A DNA stretch of 64,000 bases, from assembly GCF_040372805.1 (NCBI RefSeq), contig NZ_BAABWJ010000010.1:1-64000 (forward strand), read 5' to 3'. The position numbers were made by a program, and so were the translations under genes. The notes below the pieces were generated by a model, which searched no databases, had not been told where the DNA came from, and was given only the letters and a program-made list of their open reading frames with translations. This document shows, piece by piece, positions 26,341 through 34,481 of this stretch (within the stretch, counting starts at the first letter, position 1; every line of letters starts with the position of its first letter). This DNA comes from Pseudoteredinibacter isoporae_A (lineage in GTDB: Bacteria; Pseudomonadota; Gammaproteobacteria; Pseudomonadales; Cellvibrionaceae).

Positions 26341-27345
26341 TTATTCAAAAATACCAAACGTAATTTTGTGGTACCAAGGACGATCGCCACTGGATTCCTG
26401 AGCATTTACTGCCTGGCGAGCTTTGCGGTCGCTCTTGTAGGCCGGGTTGTACACTGCACGGCTGTCGAAGCCTGGAGGATCTTGTTTGTCCAGGAAGCCG
26501 AAAGTCACTTTGCTCAACCAACCGCGCTCACCGGAATCGGCGTGGAATTGGTAGTTGAAGGCTCCGTCGCTGCCAATGGCTGGGTGCTCAGGATAATTTT
26601 CTTTCAGGATTGCCAGATTGGTTTCCGCCAAATCGTCCATGCCCAGAGCGTGGTAGCCCTGAATAGTAACGGCCAGTCCATCGGGCACAGCGGGTGTTTT
26701 CTGGAAGTTCTCAACAACGTAGCGGCCACGATTGGTCGCGGCGACATAGGCACCACGTTTAAAGTAGTAGTTCGCTACGTGAATTTCATATCGTGCCAAC
26801 AGATTACGCAGGTAGATCATGCGCTTTTCCGCATCTGGCGCGTAGTTACTGTTTGGGAAACGGGCAATCAGCTGAGAAAAATACGTAAAAGATTCTCGAG
26901 CACTGCCGGGGTCGCGACGGGTGAGGTCGGTGGGCAGGAAGCGTTCAAACAAACCTTTGCCTTCAGAGAAAGACGACAAGCCTTTCATATAATAGGCGTA
27001 GTCCACATTGCGATGCTGAGGGTGCAAGCGAATGAATCGGTCTGCTGCAGCGGATGCCGCTTCGGTTTCTGAACTCTTATAGTAAGCGTAGATCAATTCA
27101 AGCTGGGCTTGTTCGGCGTATTTGCCAAAAGGGAAGTTCTCTTCCAGAGCTTGCAGTGTTTTGGTGGCACGCTCCCACTGCTTGGTATCGAGCTGGCGCT
27201 GGGCGGCTTCATAAAATTGACGCTCAGAGTCATACTGTGGCTTCTCTTCATCCTCTTCGTCCTGGAAGTAAGAACAAGCGCTAAGGGTAAGTGCCAATAG
27301 TAGACTTAAGACCAGCTTGGCCCCGATGGAGGGGTAGTTTTGCAT
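26341..27345 (-). CDS. bamD: Outer membrane assembly lipoprotein BamD
   Basis: 334 residues with a lipoprotein signal ending LSAC (lipidated Cys24). The TPR region follows: YEAAQRQLDTKQWERATKTL, FPFGKYAEQAQLELIYAYYK, YAYYMKGL and the FFxR-like ERFLPTDLTRRDP segment, all typical of BamD, the essential BAM-complex partner that helps fold outer-membrane proteins. The C-terminal part after about residue 265 is an extension beyond the common 240-270 residue length, with charged, low-complexity sequence and a DRPWYHKITFG ending. It is divergent from rluD, a common gammaproteobacterial arrangement. Confidence 0.95.
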   Translation of the reverse strand: MQNYPSIGAKLVLSLLLALTLSACSYFQDEEDEEKPQYDSERQFYEAAQRQLDTKQWERATKTLQALEENFPFGKYAEQAQLELIYAYYKSSETEAASAAADRFIRLHPQHRNVDYAYYMKGLSSFSEGKGLFERFLPTDLTRRDPGSARESFTYFSQLIARFPNSNYAPDAEKRMIYLRNLLARYEIHVANYYFKRGAYVAATNRGRYVVENFQKTPAVPDGLAVTIQGYHALGMDDLAETNLAILKENYPEHPAIGSDGAFNYQFHADSGERGWLSKVTFGFLDKQDPPGFDSRAVYNPAYKSDRKARQAVNAQESSGDRPWYHKITFGIFE

Positions 27346-27735
27346 GTTTGGAACTCTCTTCAGGAGTGTTTTAGTTTTTCTTGTGGAAACGGTTTAAAAT
27401 AGCCTGTTTCCGCCCATATGAGTTATTGATTGCTTGTTGATCAAGCTTCCCGTGGCACCCATGTGCACCTCAGGCGTTAACGTTAAGGGTGCTATTTAAA
27501 CACAAGGCTCGGCCAAACCCCAAGGTATTCGTGCAGCCCGAGGGCATCCGCGATCACCAGGCAGTTGGACCTTTAAAAAACGGCAAATAGACCACAGGAA
27601 TGGCCACAGCTTCGCGTGAAATTGGGCAAAAAACAGGCATTTTAAACCTGGATTTGACCGTATTTGAGCTCTAAGCTGTTTTGAGTGCTAGGTGCCGTAC
27701 AGATTTTGGCCTGCGAGCCATAGGTAGACAGTAGA
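27346..27735. other. bamD-rluD divergent intergenic region
   Basis: About 390 bases with no convincing gene. It must hold the promoters of bamD and rluD. A TTGACC at about 27655 upstream of rluD is a possible -35 element but the matching -10 is weak. I see no riboswitch, tRNA or strong hairpin. Confidence 0.6.
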
Positions 27736-28755
27736 ATGAATGAAAATATCCCTCCACTGGAAGATATCGAAGACCTGGGCGAAGAGTCCGGAGTGAAAAA
27801 AGTTGAGGAATCGGCCGTCGTGCCTGAAACCGCCAGTGGACACCGCCTGGATCAGGTGGCCGCGGAGCTGTTTTCGTCTTTTTCCCGCTCCAAGCTCCAG
27901 GCTTGGATTAAAAGCGGTGAACTGACCGTCAACGGTTCAAAAGCCAAAACCCGTGACAAGATGCTCGGGGGCGAGCAACTGGAGCTTCAGGCCGAATTGC
28001 AAGAGCAGGGCAGCTGGCAACCCGAAGCGATTGATCTGGATATCGTGTATGAAGATGACGCGATATTGGTGCTGAATAAACCCATGGGCCTGGTGGTTCA
28101 TCCCGCCGCGGGTAATCATACTGGAACATTATTAAATGCTTTGCTGCACCACAGCCCGGATTTGATTCATGTGCCCAGAGCCGGCATTGTCCATCGTTTG
28201 GACAAAGACACCACGGGCTTAATGGTTGTTGCGAAAACTCTGGAAGCCCATACGGATCTGGTGGCACAACTGCAGGAACGCAGCGTGTCTCGGGAATACG
28301 AGGCGATTGCCCAAGGCGTGATGACCGGTGGTGGTATGGTTGAAGCGAACATTGGCCGCCATCCTAAGCAACGCACTAAAATGGCGGTGTCTAATTTCGG
28401 TGGTAAAGAAGCCATTACGCACTATCGCGTTATTCAGCGCTTCGATGCGTATACCCATATTCGTTTGAAACTGGAAACGGGTCGTACCCATCAGATTCGT
28501 GTTCATATGGCCCATATTGGCTACCCGTTGGTGGGGGATTCCGCCTACGCCGGGCGTTTCAAAATTCCCAAGGGTTTGGATAAGTCGTTGATCGAAAAAT
28601 TGCGCGGCTTTCCTCGCCAGGCTTTGCATGCTGCCCAGCTTGGTTTGGTTCATCCGCTCAGTGGTGAATACATGGAGTGGGAAGCCGAACTTCCGAGTGA
28701 TATGGTTGATTTGTTGGCCGATTTGAAAGACGCCCAGGGCCCGGCATATATTTAA
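27736..28755 (+). CDS. rluD: 23S rRNA pseudouridine synthase RluD
   Basis: 339 residues: an S4 RNA-binding domain at about 35-85 (SFSRSKLQAWIKSGELTVNG), then the RluA-type synthase core with the catalytic Asp156 in HRLDKDTTG and the RTHQIRVHMAHIGYPLVGD segment. RluD makes pseudouridines in helix 69 of 23S rRNA. The 30-residue acidic N-terminus is slightly longer than usual. It is followed by pgeF after 31 bases, the conserved order in this class, so they form an operon. Confidence 0.95.
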   Translation: MNENIPPLEDIEDLGEESGVKKVEESAVVPETASGHRLDQVAAELFSSFSRSKLQAWIKSGELTVNGSKAKTRDKMLGGEQLELQAELQEQGSWQPEAIDLDIVYEDDAILVLNKPMGLVVHPAAGNHTGTLLNALLHHSPDLIHVPRAGIVHRLDKDTTGLMVVAKTLEAHTDLVAQLQERSVSREYEAIAQGVMTGGGMVEANIGRHPKQRTKMAVSNFGGKEAITHYRVIQRFDAYTHIRLKLETGRTHQIRVHMAHIGYPLVGDSAYAGRFKIPKGLDKSLIEKLRGFPRQALHAAQLGLVHPLSGEYMEWEAELPSDMVDLLADLKDAQGPAYI

Positions 28756-28786
28756 AGCCGGAGTTCCATCACGCAAGGAGATCAAC

Positions 28787-29575
28787 ATGGCGACAGCATT
28801 TGCGCACTACCCGGATATTCCGTTGCCGGACAATATTGGCCTGCTGGTGAGTCGCCGCGAAGGCGGGCGGAGTGTTGGGCCATACAGCAGCTTTAATGTT
28901 GCTGATCATGTTGGCGATGATCCCGCACGAGTGACCGAAAACCGAGCCCTGTTATTGGATGAGATGGCAGGTGCCGAACAGATTCAGTGGCTGACTCAAA
29001 CTCACAGCTCTCAGATGATTGCCGCCGGTCAGGCCCAGAGCCCGAACGCGGATGCCTGTTACAGTGAGCAGCCTGGGCTGGCATGTGCGGTGATGACGGC
29101 GGATTGCTTACCTGTTTTGCTGTGGCGAAAAGATGGTTCTGCGGTGGCCGCGGTGCATGCCGGTTGGCGTGGATTGGCGCATGGCATTCTGTCTGATAAT
29201 TTCCCAAGCTTACAAAGCTTAGGCTCCCAAGGCAGCCCCTGGCAGGCGTATATCGGACCGGCAATCAGTCAGACTCATTTCGAAATTGGGGTTGAAGTGC
29301 TGGAAACGTTTTTTGAGGTGGCTGCGACGCCGGAGTTACTGGACGCCACGGCCAAGGCGTCTGAACCATCCAAACTTAACCCTCTGAAATATCACCTTGA
29401 TCTCGCCGCCATTGCTCGAGCCCAGCTATTGCATCTGGGTGTGACAGAGGTGTTTGGTGGCAATGAATGCAGCTTTGAAGAGGCTGAACATTATTTTTCC
29501 TATCGCCGCGCCAGCAAAGCGGGTGATCCACGTTGTGGGCGAATGGTGAGTTTGATCTGGCGCAAACAAGCTTAA
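28787..29575 (+). CDS. pgeF: Peptidoglycan editing factor PgeF (YfiH/multicopper-oxidase-like)
   Basis: 262 residues of the laccase-domain YfiH family. Metal/catalytic residues are visible at His73 (TQTHSSQ), Cys107 (MTADCLPVLL) and His124 (VHAGWRGL). In E. coli this protein removes wrongly incorporated amino acids from peptidoglycan precursors; older annotations call it polyphenol oxidase. An AAGGAG ribosome binding site precedes the ATG. It lies between rluD and clpB as in many gammaproteobacteria. Confidence 0.95.
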   Translation: MATAFAHYPDIPLPDNIGLLVSRREGGRSVGPYSSFNVADHVGDDPARVTENRALLLDEMAGAEQIQWLTQTHSSQMIAAGQAQSPNADACYSEQPGLACAVMTADCLPVLLWRKDGSAVAAVHAGWRGLAHGILSDNFPSLQSLGSQGSPWQAYIGPAISQTHFEIGVEVLETFFEVAATPELLDATAKASEPSKLNPLKYHLDLAAIARAQLLHLGVTEVFGGNECSFEEAEHYFSYRRASKAGDPRCGRMVSLIWRKQA

Positions 29576-29603
29576 CGTTATTGGCGTGCTATAAATAAAC
29601 GTA

Positions 29604-29628
29604 TTGAAAAGCGACGGCTCGACCCCAT
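29604..29628 (+). promoter_or_regulatory. Sigma-32-type heat-shock promoter for clpB
   Basis: TTGAAA at 29604-29609 and CCCCAT at 29623-29628 (within CCCCATGAT) are separated by 13 bases, an excellent match to the RpoH consensus TTGAAA-N11-16-CCCCAT. It lies between pgeF and clpB, about 100 bases before the clpB start, which fits the known heat-shock control of clpB. Confidence 0.85.
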
Positions 29629-29733
29629 GATAGATATAACGGGGCAGGCTGCCCCATGTGCGGGTTGTGCTTGGAATCAAGGCAACTCATTATTTGCAAG
29701 GCCTGATGGCTTGCAGGACACATAGAGGTGACT

Positions 29734-32367
29734 ATGCGATTTGATCGTCTTACCAATCAGTTACAAACCGCGCTTTCCGAGGCGCAATCCCTGGCGGTCG
29801 GCCGGGATCATACCCAGTTAGATGCTGTACATTTGTTGTCTGCGATGTTGCAACAACAAGGCAGCGCAGTGCGCCCGCTTTTGAATCAGGCGGGTTTTGA
29901 TATGACGGGCCTGAATCAGGCCATCGACAAAAAATTGCAGGCACTTGCCCAAGTGAACAATCCGACGGGCGAAGTGCCTCTGTCGAGCGAACTGGCGCGC
30001 TTGTTAAACTTGGCGGACAAAACCGCCCAGCAACAAGGTGATCAGTTTATTGCCAGTGAAGCTGTGTTATTAGCGGCCTGGAAAGATGGCAAGAATTCCC
30101 TGGCGACCCTACTGGACGCTCACGGTGATATCAAACATCTGGAACACACCATTAAAAGTATTCGCGGAGGTGAATCTGTGGACAGCCCGGAGGCTGAAGG
30201 CAATCGTCAGGCATTGGATAAATATACGGTTGATCTCACTGAGCGAGCATTGGCGGGTAAATTGGATCCTGTGATTGGTCGGGACGATGAGATTCGTCGC
30301 ACCGTACAAGTTTTGCAGCGTCGTACGAAGAACAACCCGGTATTAATTGGTGAGCCGGGCGTGGGTAAAACCGCGATTGTAGAAGGCCTTGCCCAGCGCA
30401 TTGTGAATGGTGAGGTGCCCGAGGGCTTGAAAGACAAGAAGCTTCTGTCTCTGGATTTGGGCTCGCTGCTGGCGGGAGCTAAATATCGTGGTGAATTTGA
30501 AGAGCGTTTAAAAAGTGTATTGAATGAGTTGGCCAAACAAGAAGGCCAAGTCATTTTATTTGTTGATGAATTGCACACGATGGTCGGTGCAGGTAAAACC
30601 GATGGCGCAATGGATGCAGGCAATATGCTGAAGCCGGCTCTGGCACGCGGAGAACTCCATTGTGTGGGTGCGACGACATTGGATGAGTATCGTCAGTACA
30701 TTGAAAAAGATGCGGCACTTGAACGCCGCTTCCAAAAAGTACAGGTGGATGAACCCAGCGAAGAAGACACCATCGCTATTCTGCGGGGCTTGAAAGAGCG
30801 TTATGAGGTTCACCATGGTGTCGACATTACCGATGCAGCTATTATTGCGGCCACTAAACTGTCTCAGCGTTACATCAGTGATCGCCAATTACCGGATAAA
30901 GCGATCGACTTAGTTGATGAAGCTGCCAGCCGTATTCGGATGGAAATTGATTCAAAACCTGAGGATATGGATCGATTGGAACGCCGTTTGATACAGTTGA
31001 AAATTGAACGCGAAGCCGTGAAAAAAGACGAATCGGACAGTGCGCGTAAGCAGTTACAGTTGCTTGACACTGACATCCTTGAAGTCGAGCGTAAATACGC
31101 CGATCTGGATGAAATCTGGCGCGCCGAAAAGTCGGCCCTCAGTGGGTCGGCGGAAACCAAAAGCCAACTTGAACAAGCGCGATTGGATTTGGAATCCGCA
31201 CGCCGGGCGGGCGATCTCGGACGCATGTCTGAGTTGCAATACGGTTTGATACCACAGCTGGAAAAACAAATTGCCGCTGCTGACACGGCTGAACAAGCGC
31301 CTATGCAGTTACTGCGCAATAAAGTGACGGACGAGGAAATCGCTGAAGTGGTCTCTAAGTGGACAGGCATTCCGGTCAGCAAAATGTTAGAAGGCGAGCG
31401 TGAAAAACTCTTGCAAATGGAAGATGTGTTACACAAGCGCGTAATCGGGCAGAGCGAAGCGGTTGTGGCGGTATCCAATGCGGTACGCCGTTCTCGTGCA
31501 GGTTTATCTGATCCGAATCGACCAAACGGTTCCTTTTTGTTCCTGGGACCTACGGGTGTCGGTAAAACGGAACTGTGTAAGGCCTTGGCGACTTTTTTGT
31601 TCGATACTGAAGATGCCTTGGTACGAATCGATATGTCGGAGTTTATGGAAAAGCACTCTGTAGCCCGATTAATTGGTGCACCTCCTGGCTATGTTGGTTA
31701 TGAAGAGGGTGGCTATCTGACCGAGGCTGTACGTCGAAAGCCGTATTCGGTCGTCTTGCTGGATGAAATTGAAAAAGCACACCCCGACGTATTCAATATT
31801 CTGTTGCAGGTGTTGGAAGATGGTCGTTTGACGGATGGTCAGGGCCGCACCGTAGATTTTCGCAACACGGTGGTAGTGATGACGTCGAATATGGGTTCCG
31901 ATCGCATTCAGGATCTGGCTAATGATCGTTCTTACGATGCCATTGATTTTAATGCGCCAGCGGGTGATTCCAGTTTAACGGAAACCCGTTACGCTGCGAT
32001 GAAGGATGCGGTAATGGAAGTGGTTGCTCAGCATTTCCGCCCAGAGCTGATTAACCGTATTGATGAATCTGTGGTTTTCCACCCTCTGGGGAAAGAGCAT
32101 ATTGAGAAGATTGCCAGTATTCAGTTGGCAAGTTTGGGTAAACGTTTAGCCGAGCGCGAGTTGAGCTTGCAGTTGGATCAAGCCGTAATGGATAAAATCT
32201 CGGAAGCGGGTTTTGACCCGGTTTACGGAGCGAGACCGTTGAAGCGCGCTATTCAGGCATTGGTGGAAAACCCTTTGGCGGAAGATATTTTGTCTGGGAA
32301 GTTTTCACCCGGACAAACTATTGTGGCGAGTTTGGCTGGAAATAAGTTAACCTTTAAAGCGCAATAA
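29734..32367 (+). CDS. clpB: ATP-dependent disaggregase ClpB
   Basis: About 877 residues from the ATG at 29734 (MRFDRLTNQLQ, the usual ClpB start; the GTG at 29728 is rejected). Order: N domain, AAA+ module 1 with Walker A GEPGVGKT near residue 205, the coiled-coil middle domain (about 400-520, with RLERRLIQLKIERE), AAA+ module 2 with GPTGVGKT near 607, and a C-terminal small domain. Together with DnaK it rescues aggregated proteins. The heat-shock promoter upstream and terminator downstream make it a separate unit after rluD-pgeF. Confidence 0.97.
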   Translation: MRFDRLTNQLQTALSEAQSLAVGRDHTQLDAVHLLSAMLQQQGSAVRPLLNQAGFDMTGLNQAIDKKLQALAQVNNPTGEVPLSSELARLLNLADKTAQQQGDQFIASEAVLLAAWKDGKNSLATLLDAHGDIKHLEHTIKSIRGGESVDSPEAEGNRQALDKYTVDLTERALAGKLDPVIGRDDEIRRTVQVLQRRTKNNPVLIGEPGVGKTAIVEGLAQRIVNGEVPEGLKDKKLLSLDLGSLLAGAKYRGEFEERLKSVLNELAKQEGQVILFVDELHTMVGAGKTDGAMDAGNMLKPALARGELHCVGATTLDEYRQYIEKDAALERRFQKVQVDEPSEEDTIAILRGLKERYEVHHGVDITDAAIIAATKLSQRYISDRQLPDKAIDLVDEAASRIRMEIDSKPEDMDRLERRLIQLKIEREAVKKDESDSARKQLQLLDTDILEVERKYADLDEIWRAEKSALSGSAETKSQLEQARLDLESARRAGDLGRMSELQYGLIPQLEKQIAAADTAEQAPMQLLRNKVTDEEIAEVVSKWTGIPVSKMLEGEREKLLQMEDVLHKRVIGQSEAVVAVSNAVRRSRAGLSDPNRPNGSFLFLGPTGVGKTELCKALATFLFDTEDALVRIDMSEFMEKHSVARLIGAPPGYVGYEEGGYLTEAVRRKPYSVVLLDEIEKAHPDVFNILLQVLEDGRLTDGQGRTVDFRNTVVVMTSNMGSDRIQDLANDRSYDAIDFNAPAGDSSLTETRYAAMKDAVMEVVAQHFRPELINRIDESVVFHPLGKEHIEKIASIQLASLGKRLAERELSLQLDQAVMDKISEAGFDPVYGARPLKRAIQALVENPLAEDILSGKFSPGQTIVASLAGNKLTFKAQ

Positions 32368-32387
32368 AGAACAGGCTAAATGGCTTG

Positions 32388-32423
32388 AAAACCCCGCAAT
32401 GCATAGCGTTGCGGGGTTTTTTA
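32388..32423 (+). terminator. Rho-independent terminator of clpB
   Basis: The stem AAAACCCCGCAA / TTGCGGGGTTTT ending in a T-run follows the clpB stop codon by about 20 bases. The A-run on the other side lets it also serve the convergent serine hydrolase gene. Confidence 0.9.
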
Positions 32424-32426
32424 CTG

Positions 32427-34331
32427 TTAGACGGAAAAATACTGAAAGCCGAGTAGATTCCAGTATTGGTAGAAATACAAACTGAACAACCCCATAAACA
32501 AGCTGCTGTACGCGAATACCTTGGTCTTTGTTTCAAGTGTGGATGTTGGAGTTTTTATCAGTGCAGACAATAGAACCGCGGATGCCAGTGCGCCCAGCAA
32601 CGGAAAGCAAAGCGCCAAGGTCAGTGAAGCCGGAATACCGTTGACGATTGTGGGCAGGCTAAGCAAACTCAGGGTCATCAAGCTAAAGAAAGCGAGAGTT
32701 GAAATGGCCCAGCCAATCTGGGCAAAATACAAGGGTTTGCTGCCTGGGCCGTTCAGGTATTGGGCCTTTTGGTAGAGCAGGTGGATAAGTGTCACTAGTG
32801 CAAACAGTGGGACGATAAGCAGTACGATAAGGGTGAATGTTTTGGATTCAAAAAACGGCGCTTTGTAATACTGAGTATAGGCTCGACCGTCTATCACCAT
32901 ATTACTGATTTGATTCTCCGGATTGCGTTGGAACGCAATCCGAGAAAAGCCATCTTGTTCCTGAAATAAATCTTTATCGACCATTTCATAGCGTTTTTGC
33001 TCATAGAGAAGAAAGGCGTTTTCTCCGGAGGAAGTAAGCTCAACAGTCTTGCCATTGAGAACGCGCAACAAGGCTTCGGCTTTGCTAAAGCTGCCACGCC
33101 AGGGCAGATAGTTTCCTCGGTATTCCTGCAATGCTTGCCGACTTGTTTGGATCGTGTCGACCGTGTTGTTGTCAGCAAAAAAACGAGCGTAAAAGTTCTG
33201 CAGAAACTCTTTATACACAATGCGCCCCCCGGCCCCTGAAAAAGAGGCAAACACGACCAGATTCTCTTGTTGGGAAATGCCCAAGTGAGAAAAGAAGTAA
33301 GCGCTGGCGCCTTCATGACCATAGAGTTTCAAGGATTCATTCCCAAAGCGACGCTTGATAAAACCCAGGCCCATGCCTCGGGTGCGATCATCATGGCTAA
33401 AACCTTGGTCGAGCATTTGTTGCACAGTCTCTTCTCGCAAAATCCTTCGCCCTTGATATTGGCCTTTTTGTAAAAGAGCGATGCCAAATTTCATGACATC
33501 ATCGGCGGAAACAGCTGAAGAACCCGCCGGGGCAAAGCTTGAAATGCGTTCATACGGTTTGGCTTTGTAGGCACCAGAAGACCATTGATAAGCTTGTACG
33601 GCGTGACTGTCCAAAGAAGGAGGCAGAGGTTCACGAAAGCTGGCGTATTGCATGCCCAGTACATCAAAAATGTGCTTTTGGATGTAAGTTTCAAACGTTT
33701 CACCGCTGACATTGGCGACGATTAAGCCGGCCAGTGCGGTTCCCCAGTTTGAGTAGGCCGTGTGCTGGCCTGGCGGATTCACTCGTTCCGGTTGATACTT
33801 TTCAAGTGCCTCAGCGAGCGGTAGCACCAGCTCGGGCTGGTCGAGAATTAAGTAACCCAGTGCGCCATCCTCAAAACCCGCCGTATGAGTCATCAAGTGG
33901 CGAAGCGTCACGGGCTGTCCTGGCCAGCTGTTTTCGACCTGAAAGCGGGTAAGGTAAGCGTTCACGTCCGTATCGAGATCCAGCTTGCCGGATTCCACCT
34001 GTTGCATAACGGCAACCCAGGTAAACAATTTGGATATGGAACCCGGACGGAACATGCTGCGTTCAGGAGAGACGGGCAGCGCAGCGTGTTTGTCGTTGCT
34101 CAGTGTTTGCCAGCCGTAACCCTTACTTAAAACATGTTGACCATCTTTATAAATAGAGACAACGCCAGAAGGGCTGTGGTGCTTGTTCATTGAACTTTCA
34201 ATCAGCCCATCCAGATAGGCTTCAAGTTGTACAGGATCATTCAGTTCAATCGAGTAGCTGTTGTGGTTTAGTACACTCAAACTCAACAAACATAGCAATC
34301 GACACAGTCTGGTTTTAATCATCGCAATCAT
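32427..34331 (-). CDS. Membrane-anchored serine hydrolase (beta-lactamase/class C-like)
   Basis: 634 residues. After a signal peptide (CRLLCLLSLSVL), a serine beta-lactamase/DD-peptidase-like domain carries the SxxK nucleophile motif at Ser98-Lys101 (GSISKLF), the Y-S-N motif at 194-196 and a GHEGA segment in place of KTG. The last 150 residues hold several hydrophobic helices, so the catalytic domain faces the periplasm while the C-terminus is in the inner membrane. Such proteins cleave D-amino-acid peptides or esters; they are seldom true beta-lactamases. It is followed upstream by a TBDR, AraC regulator and dipeptide-epimerase-like gene, pointing to a peptide or murein-peptide theme. Confidence 0.88.
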   Translation of the reverse strand: MIAMIKTRLCRLLCLLSLSVLNHNSYSIELNDPVQLEAYLDGLIESSMNKHHSPSGVVSIYKDGQHVLSKGYGWQTLSNDKHAALPVSPERSMFRPGSISKLFTWVAVMQQVESGKLDLDTDVNAYLTRFQVENSWPGQPVTLRHLMTHTAGFEDGALGYLILDQPELVLPLAEALEKYQPERVNPPGQHTAYSNWGTALAGLIVANVSGETFETYIQKHIFDVLGMQYASFREPLPPSLDSHAVQAYQWSSGAYKAKPYERISSFAPAGSSAVSADDVMKFGIALLQKGQYQGRRILREETVQQMLDQGFSHDDRTRGMGLGFIKRRFGNESLKLYGHEGASAYFFSHLGISQQENLVVFASFSGAGGRIVYKEFLQNFYARFFADNNTVDTIQTSRQALQEYRGNYLPWRGSFSKAEALLRVLNGKTVELTSSGENAFLLYEQKRYEMVDKDLFQEQDGFSRIAFQRNPENQISNMVIDGRAYTQYYKAPFFESKTFTLIVLLIVPLFALVTLIHLLYQKAQYLNGPGSKPLYFAQIGWAISTLAFFSLMTLSLLSLPTIVNGIPASLTLALCFPLLGALASAVLLSALIKTPTSTLETKTKVFAYSSLFMGLFSLYFYQYWNLLGFQYFSV

Positions 34332-34420
34332 TTGGGGCCCCTGCGTTATGGTATGGGCAATCTACGTGGTTCAGAAATCAATGACAGGATATTCATCACT
34401 TTTTGGTGAAAAATATTCAG

Positions 34421-34445
34421 GCAAAAAAAACCCCCTTGCGGGGGT
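34421..34445 (-). terminator. Rho-independent terminator after TBDR
   Basis: Read on the minus strand, ACCCCCGCAAGGGGGT is followed by eight T. It lies about 40 bases after the TBDR stop codon and separates it from the serine hydrolase gene. A second small stem CCGG-N-CCGG lies just before it. Confidence 0.88.
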
Positions 34446-34481
34446 CCGGTAAAACACCGGAGAGTATGTATTCGGTGCAAA

